Source of the DNA: Chryseobacterium arachidis
GTDB taxonomy: Bacteria > Bacteroidota > Bacteroidia > Flavobacteriales > Weeksellaceae
Direction of reading: 5' to 3'
DNA length: 64,000 nucleotides
Assembly (NCBI RefSeq): GCF_900129245.1
Contig: NZ_FQUT01000001.1
Span: forward strand, 496,001 to 560,000
Below, one piece after another: positions 42,477 through 51,190 of the stretch (position 1 is the first letter of the stretch; each line of letters opens with the position of its first letter). A model generated the notes under the pieces. It was not told where the DNA came from, made no database searches, and saw only the letters and a program-made list of their open reading frames with translations. Made by a program: the position numbers and the translations under genes.

Positions 42477-42925
42477 TTTTTCTGTATTATAAAGTTTAGA
42501 AGGTCAAGAATATGTTGTTGGGTATGGCTGCGAAATATCAGTTCGAAAAACCAAAGTCCGTCTGCTAGGCTGTTATTTTCAATTCTCCATTTGATTTCCA
42601 GCAAATCTGTAATGATATCAGATAGATCATCAATTGCGTCACCAATTGTATTGTCTTTTAAGTTATCAATATCATTAATATCAAGGACAGTTTTATAAAA
42701 CCCAAAGTTTTTAAAATTACTTGTAATATTTTTCCTGATATCCGGAAGTCGTGATTTGTCGAAACTTGGATACTGTGTATCATCGAATTTGTATTCTATT
42801 TCGAAATACAGATCGTAAATTTTTACTAAATGCCGTTCTAACCACTTTTCTTTGTCGGTTACTGTTAAATTTGGCTTAAGTCCATATTTAATAATTTCGT
42901 TTATCGTGGAAATTAGCTCTACCAT
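42473..42925 (-). CDS. DUF5063-like protein
   Basis: A 150-residue helical protein with DKEKWLERHLVKIYDLYFEI, RLPDIRKNITSNFKNFGFY, AIDDLSDIITDLLEIKWRIE and SHTQQHILDLLNF, a pattern I associate with DUF5063. It lacks a signal peptide. It is the first gene of a two-gene unit with 41979-42476. Function unknown. Confidence 0.6.
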   Translation of the reverse strand: MVELISTINEIIKYGLKPNLTVTDKEKWLERHLVKIYDLYFEIEYKFDDTQYPSFDKSRLPDIRKNITSNFKNFGFYKTVLDINDIDNLKDNTIGDAIDDLSDIITDLLEIKWRIENNSLADGLWFFELIFRSHTQQHILDLLNFIIQKK

Positions 42926-42954
42926 TTTACTATGATTAAATTTAGCTGTCAGTC

Positions 42955-42968
42955 AAACTATAGTTTGT
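42955..42968. promoter_or_regulatory. 14-bp palindrome CAAACTATAGTTTG
   Basis: A perfect palindrome 29 bp upstream of the DUF5063-like gene; a possible operator of unknown binder. Confidence 0.3.
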
Positions 42969-43012
42969 TAAAAGTAAAGAATATAAATCAAATCAACTAA
43001 AGTATGCTAACA

Positions 43013-43044
43013 AAAAAATCTGCTCCCCAAAAGAAACAGATTTT
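43013..43044 (-). terminator. Terminator after lipB
   Basis: On the minus strand the stem AAAATCTG / CAGATTTT is followed by a T run. Confidence 0.8.
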
Positions 43045-43063
43045 ATATCGTTCAAATATTTTA

Positions 43064-43795
43064 TTAAGCTTTCACCACCAATTCTGCTTCAAAAACATCT
43101 ACAAAATGCTTTCTGATTTTTGCTTTGATGTCTTCCATTTCTTCGGGAGTCAGTTCTCTTTCGAGCTCTCTTTTTAAAGAAGTGACCTGTTTGTCTTTGA
43201 TACCGCAAGGGATAATGTATTCAAAATAACGCATGTCGGTATTAACATTTAAGGCAAAACCATGCAAAGTTACCCAACGCGAGGCTTTTACACCCATTGC
43301 ACAAATCTTTCTGGCGTAAGGTTTTCCAACATCCAGCCAGACTCCGGTTTCACCTTCTGAACGTTCGCCTTTCAAACCATATTCTGCAATCGTTCTAATG
43401 ATGACTTCTTCCAGGTTTCTCATGTATTTATGAATGTCTGTAAAAAAATTTTCAAGATCTAAAACAGGATAACCGACGATCTGTCCGTAACCGTGATAGG
43501 TAATGTCACCACCACGGTTTACCTTTACAAAAGTAGCATCGATTTCTTTTAATTTATCGATTCCGGCCAACATATTTTCTTCATGTCCGCTTTTTCCTAA
43601 GGTGTAAACATGAGGATGCTCGACTAAAAGAAAGTGATTGGGTGTTGTAATATGCTGTTCTTCGGGTAAATCTCTGTTTTTAATTTTGGTATCAATAATA
43701 TCTTTCATCAGTTTTTCCTGATAATCCCAAGCGGGTTGATATTCTTTTATGCCTAAATCTTCAAATTCTACGATTTTATTCTGATGTGTGTTCAT
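43064..43795 (-). CDS. lipB: Octanoyltransferase (lipoate biosynthesis)
   Basis: This enzyme transfers octanoyl from acyl carrier protein to lipoyl domains. The 243-residue protein has the LipB signatures RGGDITYHGYGQIVGYPVLD (substrate loop), GVWLDVGKPYARKICAMGV and the catalytic Cys/Lys region IPCGIKDKQVTSL. The ATG at 43795 (MNTHQNKIVEF) is chosen because a -7 box (43813-43820) lies upstream and the longer in-frame extension runs into trpA. It is a separate unit just after the trp operon. Confidence 0.94.
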   Translation of the reverse strand: MNTHQNKIVEFEDLGIKEYQPAWDYQEKLMKDIIDTKIKNRDLPEEQHITTPNHFLLVEHPHVYTLGKSGHEENMLAGIDKLKEIDATFVKVNRGGDITYHGYGQIVGYPVLDLENFFTDIHKYMRNLEEVIIRTIAEYGLKGERSEGETGVWLDVGKPYARKICAMGVKASRWVTLHGFALNVNTDMRYFEYIIPCGIKDKQVTSLKRELERELTPEEMEDIKAKIRKHFVDVFEAELVVKA

Positions 43796-43812
43796 ACCAA
43801 TTTTTGAATACC

Positions 43813-43820
43813 CAAATTTA
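43813..43820 (-). promoter_or_regulatory. -7 box (TAAATTTG) for lipB
   Basis: A TAnnTTTG match in the short trpA-lipB gap, 17 bp before the lipB ATG. Confidence 0.55.
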
Positions 43821-43827
43821 GTGATTT

Positions 43828-44562
43828 TTATGCTTTTATGGAATGGATGAAATCTATGGCTTTTGTTTCCCAATCTCTATTTTGCAGAAGAATGTTTACA
43901 AAAGCGGTTCCAATGATTCCGCCTTGTGCTTTTTCGGTTACGTTTTCGAAATCTTCTTTAGATTTAATTCCAAAACCAATCATGACCGGATTTTGTAATG
44001 GGAGAGATGCTAATCTTGAAAGATATTCTTCGTTTTTTAAAACTGCATTCTCGTTTCCTGTTGTAGAAGATGAACTTACTGCATATAAAAATCCTGAACT
44101 TAAAGAATCCAGATATAGAATTCTCTCGTCTGAAGTTTCCGGGGTCACCAGAAATGTGAAGTTTAAATGATATTTCTCTAAAATTTCTTGGTAATTTTTC
44201 TCAAATTCGATTGGCGGTAAATCAGGGATGATTAGTCCTGAAACTCCACATTCGGAACATTCTCTACAGAAGTTTTTAAATCCAAAACTTAAAACCGGAT
44301 TGATATAACCCATTAAAATGATTGGAATTTTTATTTCGTTTTTAATGGATTTTAACTGAGAAAATAGCTTTTCAATATTCATTCCGTTTTTCAACGCCAG
44401 TTCATGAGCCTGAGAAATGACCGGCCCATCTGCAACAGGATCGGAATAAGGCATTCCGATTTCGATCATATCCGCTCCGGCATCCTGAATGGTTTTTATA
44501 ATATCGGCAGTATCTTCCAACTTTGGAATTCCTGCGGTGAAGTAGATGTTTAGTTTTTTCAT
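43828..44562 (-). CDS. trpA: Tryptophan synthase alpha chain
   Basis: This subunit cleaves indole-3-glycerol phosphate to indole for the TrpB partner. The 244-residue TIM barrel has DMIEIGMPYSDPVADGPVIS (catalytic Glu and Asp), ILMGYINPVL, GLIIPDLP and the phosphate-binding IGFGIKSKEDF. It is the last gene of the trp operon, placed 2 bp after an intervening GIY-YIG nuclease gene. Confidence 0.96.
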   Translation of the reverse strand: MKKLNIYFTAGIPKLEDTADIIKTIQDAGADMIEIGMPYSDPVADGPVISQAHELALKNGMNIEKLFSQLKSIKNEIKIPIILMGYINPVLSFGFKNFCRECSECGVSGLIIPDLPPIEFEKNYQEILEKYHLNFTFLVTPETSDERILYLDSLSSGFLYAVSSSSTTGNENAVLKNEEYLSRLASLPLQNPVMIGFGIKSKEDFENVTEKAQGGIIGTAFVNILLQNRDWETKAIDFIHSIKA

Positions 44563-44564
44563 AA

Positions 44565-45413
44565 TTAAATTTCAACTGATTTTAAAATTCGTCCGTCAGA
44601 TAATCTCCATTCAGTTAATCCGTTTGCACTTCTACCCATAACTATTGCCGCAGCTGTTGATGGGCTGCTGAATAAATAGTCTTCAGTAAAAATTAATTTA
44701 TTATTAATGTTTACAATTTTTTGTTCATCAATTAATCTTTGTCTAAAATTTATAATGGACTGATTTAAAGAAGTGGTCACCGAATCTGCAATTTCAGAAT
44801 CTTTTAAAACGACAAAACCCTCATTGGTAATTTGCCCTTGAGCATTTGCTCCTCTTGAGGCTCTAATGTAAAAAGTGTTATTTTTTTGATCCTCAATTGT
44901 TTGATTTTCATGAATTAATTCTTCAAAAATCTTATAACCTAAAGTGTTGGTCAACAATTTTATATTTTCAATGAATTCTTCCATTTCAGCTCTGTCAGAT
45001 TCTGATATGCTTGAGCGGGTAGGAATATTAGAATTATCCAAATTGTATCTGTTAACTTTTTTAGCGATTTCATAAAGTCTGTTTTCCAAATATTTTACGT
45101 GAGCCTTATTTAAATTTTCATCTTTACTTATGAAAACAACAGCTTCGTTCCAAAAATCTTTTCCTGATACATGCTGAATAATTCTTTTGTATATTTCTTC
45201 TCCTTCTCCAATATAAGCTAAATCTTTATTGTCTGTGGATTTTCCAAAAAGAATATAAATGCCGGTGCTTTCTAACTCCGTTCGATCCGTAGAAACCTTT
45301 ATTTTATTTCTAGGAATTTTAAATGCTTTACCTGTCCAATTTGAAAGTTCACATGTCAATCTTCCATTAGGTTCTCCATCAATTAGAAATATTTTAATAG
45401 TTTTTCCAAACAT
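44565..45413 (-). CDS. GIY-YIG nuclease with DUF4357 domain, inside the trp operon
   Basis: A 282-residue protein. Residues about 48-130 form a GIY-YIG nuclease domain (STGIYILFGKS, LAYIGEGEEIYKRI, then KYLENRLYEIAKK with the catalytic-type Glu). The C-terminal 60 residues match DUF4357 (FSSPSTAAAIVMGRSANGLTEW). Such proteins are found as accessory, defence-like genes. It sits between trpB and trpA, 2 bp from trpA, and has its own -7 box overlapping the trpB stop codon. It is a clear intruder in a metabolic operon. Confidence 0.88.
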   Translation of the reverse strand: MFGKTIKIFLIDGEPNGRLTCELSNWTGKAFKIPRNKIKVSTDRTELESTGIYILFGKSTDNKDLAYIGEGEEIYKRIIQHVSGKDFWNEAVVFISKDENLNKAHVKYLENRLYEIAKKVNRYNLDNSNIPTRSSISESDRAEMEEFIENIKLLTNTLGYKIFEELIHENQTIEDQKNNTFYIRASRGANAQGQITNEGFVVLKDSEIADSVTTSLNQSIINFRQRLIDEQKIVNINNKLIFTEDYLFSSPSTAAAIVMGRSANGLTEWRLSDGRILKSVEI

Positions 45414-45432
45414 AATTGTTAATAGTTTTTTA

Positions 45433-45440
45433 CAAAATTA
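45433..45440 (-). promoter_or_regulatory. -7 box (TAATTTTG) for the GIY-YIG gene
   Basis: A TAnnTTTG match on the minus strand that overlaps the trpB stop codon, 19 bp before the nuclease ATG. Confidence 0.45.
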
Positions 45441-46622
45441 ATGATTAAGATGTTTCAAATATGTTTCCATATCCTTATCACCACGGCCACTTAAACAAAT
45501 AACTACGACATCATTTTCATTAAATTTCTTTTTATCCAAAACCGCCAAAGCATGAGCGCTTTCCAGTGCGGGTATAATACCTTCCAGTTTTGTAAGATCA
45601 AATGCTGATTGTAAAGCTTCATCATCATTAATACTAAAAAACTCGGCTCTTTTTTCTTTAAATAAATGGGCGTGAAACGGTCCGATTCCGGGATAATCCA
45701 AACCTGCTGAAATAGAATGGGGCTCGATGACCTGTCCGTCTTCTGTCTGCATCACCAAGCTTTTACTTCCGTGTAAAACACCTAATGTTCCCAAAAAAGT
45801 AGTGGCGGCAGATTTTCCTGAATCAATCCCAAAACCTCCTGCTTCCGCGGCAATAATTTTCACATTTTCTTCTTCCACGAAATGGTAGAAAGCTCCGGCT
45901 GCATTACTTCCGCCACCAACGCAGGCAATGATATAGTCAGGATTTTGTTTTCCAGTCTGTTCGAGAAGCTGTTCCTTAATTTCTTTTGAGATGATACTCT
46001 GAAATCTTGCCACCAAATCAGGGAAAGGATGCGGACCAACTACGCTTCCAATCACATAATGAGTAGTCACAGGATTGTTGATCCAGTCTTTTAAGGCTTC
46101 ATTCACAGCATCTTTCAAGGTTTTTGAACCCGAAGTTGCGGCTACGACTTTAGCGCCTAACATTTTCATTCTTGCTACATTCGGAGCTTGTCTTTGAATA
46201 TCGATTTCGCCCATATAGACAATACATTCAAGACCCAATAAAGCACAAGCTGTTGCCGTTGCAACGCCGTGTTGTCCGGCTCCGGTTTCTGCAATAATTC
46301 TGTTTTTTCCTAAACGTTTTGCCAATAAAACCTGCCCTAAAGCGTTATTGATTTTATGAGCTCCGGTGTGATTGAGATCTTCTCTTTTTAAATAAACATT
46401 TGTATTGTATTTTTTACTTAAATTCTTACCGAAATAAAGTGGGGTGGCGCGACCAACATAATTTTTCAGCAAATCCTGATATTCATTTTGAAATTCTTCC
46501 GATTCAATAATCTTAAGATAATTTTTTTGCAACTCTTCAACATTCGGATAGAGCATTTCGGGGATGAAAGCTCCGCCAAATTCTCCGTAATATCCGTTTT
46601 CGTCGGGGGTTTTATAATTCAT
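45438..46622 (-). CDS. trpB: Tryptophan synthase beta chain
   Basis: This PLP enzyme condenses indole with serine. The 394-residue protein has the Lys-containing [18 protein letters not shown] (PLP Schiff base), [23 protein letters not shown] (phosphate cradle) and a C-terminal SGRGDKDM. It is a typical TrpB1. Upstream lies a transposase module with hairpin repeats and a TTGTA microsatellite, so its expression depends on read-through across that module or on a promoter within it. Confidence 0.97.
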   Translation of the reverse strand: MNYKTPDENGYYGEFGGAFIPEMLYPNVEELQKNYLKIIESEEFQNEYQDLLKNYVGRATPLYFGKNLSKKYNTNVYLKREDLNHTGAHKINNALGQVLLAKRLGKNRIIAETGAGQHGVATATACALLGLECIVYMGEIDIQRQAPNVARMKMLGAKVVAATSGSKTLKDAVNEALKDWINNPVTTHYVIGSVVGPHPFPDLVARFQSIISKEIKEQLLEQTGKQNPDYIIACVGGGSNAAGAFYHFVEEENVKIIAAEAGGFGIDSGKSAATTFLGTLGVLHGSKSLVMQTEDGQVIEPHSISAGLDYPGIGPFHAHLFKEKRAEFFSINDDEALQSAFDLTKLEGIIPALESAHALAVLDKKKFNENDVVVICLSGRGDKDMETYLKHLNH

Positions 46623-46647
46623 GATGTTGTATTTATCATTTAGAAAG

Positions 46648-46805
46648 AGTCCCGAAGGGACGATTTATTAAAGGATAGGACGTGAGTCCTATTAATTTAC
46701 ATGTTGTATTGTATTGTATTGTATTGTATTGTATTGTATTGTATTGTATTTCATGTTTTGATAGGATTATCATCCTATCCTTTAGAAATACGTCACTTCG
46801 TGACT
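46648..46805. repeat. Large imperfect inverted repeat of REP-like hairpins around a microsatellite
   Basis: The left arm (46648-46703) contains hairpin GTCCC-GAA-GGGAC (46649-46661) and hairpin ATAGGAC-GTGA-GTCCTAT (46675-46692), ending in CATG. The right arm (46752-46805) begins with CATG and has ATAGGAT-TATC-ATCCTAT (46761-46778) and GTCAC-TTC-GTGAC (46792-46804). The arms align as reverse complements, sharing AAAGGATAGGA. The right arm ends 10 bp from the transposase stop codon. Confidence 0.75.
46704..46750. repeat. TTGTA pentanucleotide microsatellite (9 copies)
   Basis: Nine exact tandem TTGTA units plus TT, between the two CATG ends of the inverted repeat and upstream of trpB. Copy number is likely to vary by slippage. 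Confidence 0.95.
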
Positions 46806-46814
46806 GGTTCTGAT

Positions 46815-47267
46815 TTAATCCCAAAGGTATTTTTCATCGTAATCCGTTTTGTATTTATCCAGGATATTAATGAATTCTGTTTTGAAATCTTCATTTTCAT
46901 GATGTTCTCTTTGGTTTGTAATATAATTAATCGTTGCAAAAATATGTTTTTGACTTACCGAAAAAGCGCCGTAACCATCCTGCCAGAAAAAATCTTGATA
47001 TTTCCTTCCTTTGGTTTTTATCCATCTTGAAGAATGAGCTTTTATTTCCTGAACCACTTTCATCAACGCATATTTTGGTGACAAAGTCAAAAGAATATGA
47101 ATGTGATTATCTGTTCCTCCAATCCTGATGGAAGGGCTACTAAGATTTTTGCATATTGTGGATATATAGGCAAAAAGTTCTTCTTCAATGCTTTCATCTA
47201 TAAAATCATTTCGGTGTTTTGTACTGAAGATGATATGAACATAATTTTTAACTAATGATTGTGACAT
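46815..47267 (-). CDS. REP-associated/IS200-like tyrosine transposase (Y1_Tnp)
   Basis: A 150-residue HUH single-strand transposase: HIH at residues 55-57 in GGTDNHIHILL and catalytic Tyr at 115 in FATINYITNQREHH. The N-terminal SLVKNYVHIIFSTKHR is typical of the IS200/TnpA_REP (RAYT) family. It lies between trpF and trpB. Hairpin repeats of one family border both sides (46648-46805 and 47293-47325), as expected if they are its substrates. The frame is intact. Confidence 0.92.
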   Translation of the reverse strand: MSQSLVKNYVHIIFSTKHRNDFIDESIEEELFAYISTICKNLSSPSIRIGGTDNHIHILLTLSPKYALMKVVQEIKAHSSRWIKTKGRKYQDFFWQDGYGAFSVSQKHIFATINYITNQREHHENEDFKTEFINILDKYKTDYDEKYLWD

Positions 47268-47292
47268 TTCTTTGTGTTTTTATAATTTGTGT

Positions 47293-47325
47293 GAGAGGAT
47301 TTGTATCCTATCCTTTAAAAAATCA
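47293..47325. repeat. Upstream partial copy of the RAYT hairpin repeat
   Basis: The hairpin AGGAT-TTGT-ATCCT (47296-47309) is followed by ATCCTTTAAAAAAT, matching the ATCCTTTAGAAAT of the right arm at 46752-46805. The trpF stop codon (47315-47317) lies within it. Confidence 0.6.
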
Positions 47326-48007
47326 TTTCATTGGGATTTTTAAATTTACTTATTAATTCTTTTATTTTTTCTAAATCTTTAATTCCAGCTTCCAATTCAA
47401 ACTTTGAGTTAATATCAATTGCAAATGGTTGTTGGTTTACAGTTGATAGTTGATGGATGTTTTCCAGAGAAATTCCGCCGCTCAGAAAATAAGGTATTGG
47501 GATTTTAACTTCATTTAAAATATTCCAGTCGAAAGTTTTTCCGGTTCCGCCAAATGTTTGGCTGTCAGTATCAAATAAGAAATAGTTGATGCTTAACAGG
47601 TTTTGGTTGATGGTTTTTTGTAATTCGTTCGAGGATTGGTTTCCTATTCTTATGACTTTGATTATTTCAATTTTTGGATTGAGTTTTTGTTTTAATTCTG
47701 AAATGAAATGCTCGGTTTCATCACCGTGAAGCTGAATGAAATTTAAGTTTGCTTTTTCTGAGATTTCAATAATATTTTCTACACTTTCATTCACAAAAAC
47801 ACCTACTTTTCCATAATGTCGAATTTCTGAAATTTGCTCTAAACTCAAGTAATTCAGAACATATCTTGGAGATTTTTCATAAAAAATAAAACCGAGAAAA
47901 TCGATTTTTAATGCCACTAATTCAAGAATTTGAGCAAGCTGAGTTAATCCGCAAACTTTGATTTTTGGTTGATGGGTGTTGGTTGATGGGTTTTGGTTTT
48001 CAGACAT
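47315..48007 (-). CDS. trpF: Phosphoribosylanthranilate isomerase
   Basis: This TIM-barrel isomerase carries out the third step of tryptophan synthesis. The core begins with KIKVCGLTQ at residue 15, followed by DFLGFIFYEKSPRYV, VGVFVNE, IQLHGDE and FLSGGISLENI. The first 14 residues (rich in N, P, S, T, Q) are encoded by a CAACC/CATCAACC simple repeat and have no counterpart in the family. The stop codon lies inside a hairpin repeat next to the transposase gene. Confidence 0.95.
   Translation of the reverse strand: MSENQNPSTNTHQPKIKVCGLTQLAQILELVALKIDFLGFIFYEKSPRYVLNYLSLEQISEIRHYGKVGVFVNESVENIIEISEKANLNFIQLHGDETEHFISELKQKLNPKIEIIKVIRIGNQSSNELQKTINQNLLSINYFLFDTDSQTFGGTGKTFDWNILNEVKIPIPYFLSGGISLENIHQLSTVNQQPFAIDINSKFELEAGIKDLEKIKELISKFKNPNEMIF
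47955..48000. repeat. GTTG/GATGG repeat encoding the TrpF N-terminus
   Basis: A tract of GGTTGATGGGTGTTGGTTGATGG-like units on the plus strand, quoted here as GGTTGATGG and GTGTTGG, translated on the minus strand as NPSTNTHQP. Confidence 0.7.
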
Positions 48008-48025
48008 TGTTAAATTGGTAAAATG

Positions 48026-48805
48026 TTATATTGATACATTCGAAATAAATTCAGAGAATTTATTTCCCGGATTTTCATGTTTCATAAAATATTCGCCCAT
48101 TAGAAATCCATCAAATCCCTTTTCTTTTAAATACTTAAAGTCATCCATATGATAAATTCCGCTTTCAGCAACCGACAAAATATTTTCTGTAAGCTGGTTT
48201 TTCAGATTAACAGAATGCTGCAAATCAACCTTGAAATCTTTTAAATTCCGGTTATTAATTCCCACCAAGTCAATTTCTGAATTAAAATGTTTCAGCTCTT
48301 CCTCAGTGTGAATTTCCAATAAAACTTCCAGGCCCAATTCATGAGAAAGCTGGGTGAACTCGTGAACCTGCTGAGGCGAAAGACAGGCTGCAATCAACAA
48401 AACGACATCAGCTCCCATACCTTTTGCTTCATAAAACTGGTATTCATTAATCATAAAATCTTTTCGCAGAATCGGAATATTGATATGATTTCTGACTTGT
48501 AAAATATCTTCGAAGCTCCCTCCGAAGAAATCTTTATCCGTTAAAATAGAAATTCCGCTCGCTTCGAATTGTTCATAAGCTGAAACAACTTCTAAAGGAG
48601 AAATTGTATCATTAATGATTCCTTTTGATGGAGACTGTCTTTTAAATTCAGCAATAATTCCGGATTTTGATGTTAAACTTTCTTTAAGCGAACAAGTTTT
48701 TCTCGCGAAAAATTCTGAATCTTTCAACTGTTGTAGAGGAACTATTGTTTTTGAATCTGAAATTTCCTGTTTTTTTCTTGCTATGATTTTATCGAGAATG
48801 TTCAT
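48026..48805 (-). CDS. trpC: Indole-3-glycerol phosphate synthase
   Basis: A 259-residue TIM-barrel enzyme closing the indole ring. IIAEFKRQSPSKGIIN holds the catalytic Lys and the N-terminal family signature; FGGSFEDILQVRN, IPILRKDFMINEYQ, VGINNRNLKDF and VAESGI follow in the right order. It is followed by trpF after 18 bp and preceded by an ankyrin lipoprotein gene. Confidence 0.96.
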   Translation of the reverse strand: MNILDKIIARKKQEISDSKTIVPLQQLKDSEFFARKTCSLKESLTSKSGIIAEFKRQSPSKGIINDTISPLEVVSAYEQFEASGISILTDKDFFGGSFEDILQVRNHINIPILRKDFMINEYQFYEAKGMGADVVLLIAACLSPQQVHEFTQLSHELGLEVLLEIHTEEELKHFNSEIDLVGINNRNLKDFKVDLQHSVNLKNQLTENILSVAESGIYHMDDFKYLKEKGFDGFLMGEYFMKHENPGNKFSEFISNVSI

Positions 48806-48817
48806 TCTTTTAAGGTT

Positions 48818-50188
48818 TTATAATTTTAAGGCAAGCCATTTTTTGTTTCCTGTTCGTTCTACCGTTTCTTTTAATGTACTCTGTATTGTATGACCGTAAA
48901 AATCTTTAACATCGGTGCTTGCTCCATTTTTTAACAGTAAAACCGCAATGTCGTAAAGATTATATTGAATAGCTTTTAAAAGAGGAGTTTGTTTATCGTC
49001 GTTGGTTTGGTTCACATCAGCCCCTTTTTGTATTAATAAATCTACTGCGTTAAGATTTTTTTCGTTCCAGACCGCCACAAGCAGTGCAGTTTCCCCATTG
49101 TCTCTCTGTATATTTACGTCTGCACCATTTTCAACAAGATATTTTGTGATTTCGAGATTCGTTTGCCACAATGCTTCCGTTAGCGGAGAAACACCTCCGA
49201 AGCCTTCGCTCTTTTGGTTGATATTGGCACCGTTTTCTACGAGATCTCTTACTTTTTCGATGCAGTTTGAGGAAACTGCTTCTATTAATGGTGTTCTTCC
49301 ATACTTTTCAGTATTTATTTTCGCACCTTTTTTTACTAAAAAATCCATAAGTTCCGTTGAACACAATTCGTTTCCTGACACGGAGGAAAGTGGAGTGGTA
49401 CCGTTTTTCGAAACCGAATTGATATTTCCGCCTTTGCTCACAATCTTCTTTGCAATGTCGATAAATCCTTTTTTGCAAGCCCACATCAGAGCATTTTCTC
49501 CGTCCTTCGGATTGGTATAGCTTACATCAGCACCTTTATCTATTATTTTTGAAATAACTTCCTGGGAAATAGTTTCGCTGAATAATGCATCCAAAAGCGT
49601 GTTTCTTCCTGTTTCTTTACTGAAGCTATTCACGTTAACATTCAGATCTAACAATTTTTTAACGATGTCGTTCCATTCATAAGCTAAAGCCCATTGCAAG
49701 GCAGAAGTTCCATCTGAATCTTTACTGTCAATTTTAGCATTTGCGTTGTTGTTTAATAGAAACTTTGCCATTTTCTCATTTCTGTTAGCACAAGCTAAGA
49801 AAAATGCAGTATGTCCTGCTTTATTTTGAAGATTAATATCCGCATTTTTGTCGAGCAGCAATTCTGCAATTTTTATTTGATTGTAAAAAGTTGCTAGCAT
49901 TAGCATTGTCCATTCTTTATTAGAAGCATCCGTTGCATTCTCTTGTCTTCCTCCTCTAAAAAATCCATCAAATCTGGAATCTACATCGGTTCCTTTGCTG
50001 AGTAAATCTTGGACACCTTTAACGTCTCCATTTCTAATGATTTCTATTATTTTTTCGCTTTCCGCTTTAGAGAGTTCCACCATTTTTTCGTGAGTTTTCA
50101 CAACCGGAATTGTTTTTTTCTCAAGGGGTTTATCTTTACAAGCTTGTAATGAAAAAGAAAAGACTAAAAATATGAGCAGTTTATTCAT
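48818..50188 (-). CDS. Ankyrin repeat lipoprotein inside the trp operon
   Basis: A 456-residue protein with a lipobox (MNKLLIFLVFSFSLQAC) and about eleven ankyrin repeats from residue 40 to the end (for example KEWTMLMLATFYNQIKIAEL, KAGHTAFFLACANRNEKMAK and NGETALLVAVWNEKNLNAVD). It should sit in the periplasm or on the surface and bind proteins. It stands between trpD (12 bp) and trpC (12 bp) on the same strand and is presumably cotranscribed, although it has no known link with tryptophan synthesis. Confidence 0.88.
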   Translation of the reverse strand: MNKLLIFLVFSFSLQACKDKPLEKKTIPVVKTHEKMVELSKAESEKIIEIIRNGDVKGVQDLLSKGTDVDSRFDGFFRGGRQENATDASNKEWTMLMLATFYNQIKIAELLLDKNADINLQNKAGHTAFFLACANRNEKMAKFLLNNNANAKIDSKDSDGTSALQWALAYEWNDIVKKLLDLNVNVNSFSKETGRNTLLDALFSETISQEVISKIIDKGADVSYTNPKDGENALMWACKKGFIDIAKKIVSKGGNINSVSKNGTTPLSSVSGNELCSTELMDFLVKKGAKINTEKYGRTPLIEAVSSNCIEKVRDLVENGANINQKSEGFGGVSPLTEALWQTNLEITKYLVENGADVNIQRDNGETALLVAVWNEKNLNAVDLLIQKGADVNQTNDDKQTPLLKAIQYNLYDIAVLLLKNGASTDVKDFYGHTIQSTLKETVERTGNKKWLALKL

Positions 50189-50200
50189 TTGTATCTTATT

Positions 50201-51190
50201 TTAATGATTAACTAATTGCTTCAAACAATGTAACGCTTTTCCACTTTCCAGACTATCTTTTGCCAGATTCAGGCAATCATCGTAAGTTCCAAATTTATTG
50301 GTATAATATAATGCAACGGCTGCATTTGCCAAAACCACTGCATTTTGAGATTCTGTGCCTTTTCCTTCTAAAATATTTCTGAAAATTTTTGCAGTTTCTT
50401 CGGGTGTATTTCCTGCTTTAATATTTTCCGGATTAACAGTTTTAAAACCTAAATCTTCCGCCGAATAAATATTTTCCCCATTTTTTGTAATGATTTTGCT
50501 GTCATGGGTAAGACTGATTTCGTCATAACCATCCATTCCTTGAACCAAAACAAAGTCCCGGATTTCTTTCTGAAGCAAATACTGATAAATTCTCGCAATT
50601 TCAAGATTATAAACTCCAATCACTGAAAGTCGAGGTTTTGCGGGATTCACCAACGGACCCAAAAGGTTGAAAAAAGTTCGTAAACCTAAAGATTTTCTTA
50701 ATGTAACAACCGATTGTAAGGCCGGATGAAAATAGGGAGCGTGAAGAAAACAAATGTTTGCTTTTTCTAAATCCTGATTCAATTCTTCGGAAGTTTTTTT
50801 GAACTGATAGCCCAAAGCTTCCATCACATTGGATGAACCTGTGATTGTTGAAGCCCCGTAATTGCCATGTTTCGCCACTTTTTGTCCGGTTCCTGCAACG
50901 ACAAAACTTGCCAAAGTAGAAATATTAATGGTATTTTTTCCGTCACCTCCTGTTCCAACAATATCAATTGTATCGATGGTACTCAAATTTACCGGAACCG
51001 CCATTTGCAGTAACGCTTCTCTGAAACCTTTAAGCTCTTCCAGTGTAATATTCCGCATCAAAAAAATGCTTATAAAAGCGGTGACTTCCGTTGCATTGAA
51101 TTTATTCTGAGCAATCTCAATCATTATCGCCTTCGCCTCAGATTTGGATAAGGTGTGATGATTGAACAGGTATTGTAGGATTTCTTTCAT
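50201..51190 (-). CDS. trpD: Anthranilate phosphoribosyltransferase
   Basis: This enzyme transfers phosphoribose from PRPP to anthranilate. The 329-residue protein has the glycine-rich IVGTGGDGKNTINIST motif, KHGNYGASTITGSSNVMEALG, and FFNLLGPLVNPAKPRLSVIGVY. No TrpG fusion. An 83-bp spacer of degenerate GTTG/CAACC repeats separates it from trpG. Confidence 0.97.
   Translation of the reverse strand: MKEILQYLFNHHTLSKSEAKAIMIEIAQNKFNATEVTAFISIFLMRNITLEELKGFREALLQMAVPVNLSTIDTIDIVGTGGDGKNTINISTLASFVVAGTGQKVAKHGNYGASTITGSSNVMEALGYQFKKTSEELNQDLEKANICFLHAPYFHPALQSVVTLRKSLGLRTFFNLLGPLVNPAKPRLSVIGVYNLEIARIYQYLLQKEIRDFVLVQGMDGYDEISLTHDSKIITKNGENIYSAEDLGFKTVNPENIKAGNTPEETAKIFRNILEGKGTESQNAVVLANAAVALYYTNKFGTYDDCLNLAKDSLESGKALHCLKQLVNH

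Noticed and set aside
46704..46750. CRISPR-like array
   Set aside because: The units are contiguous 5-bp repeats without spacers, and no cas genes are present; it is a microsatellite.
49002..49520. 172-residue frame antisense to the ankyrin lipoprotein gene
   Set aside because: It mirrors the repeat structure and codon bias of the opposite strand; the ankyrin frame is clearly the real one.
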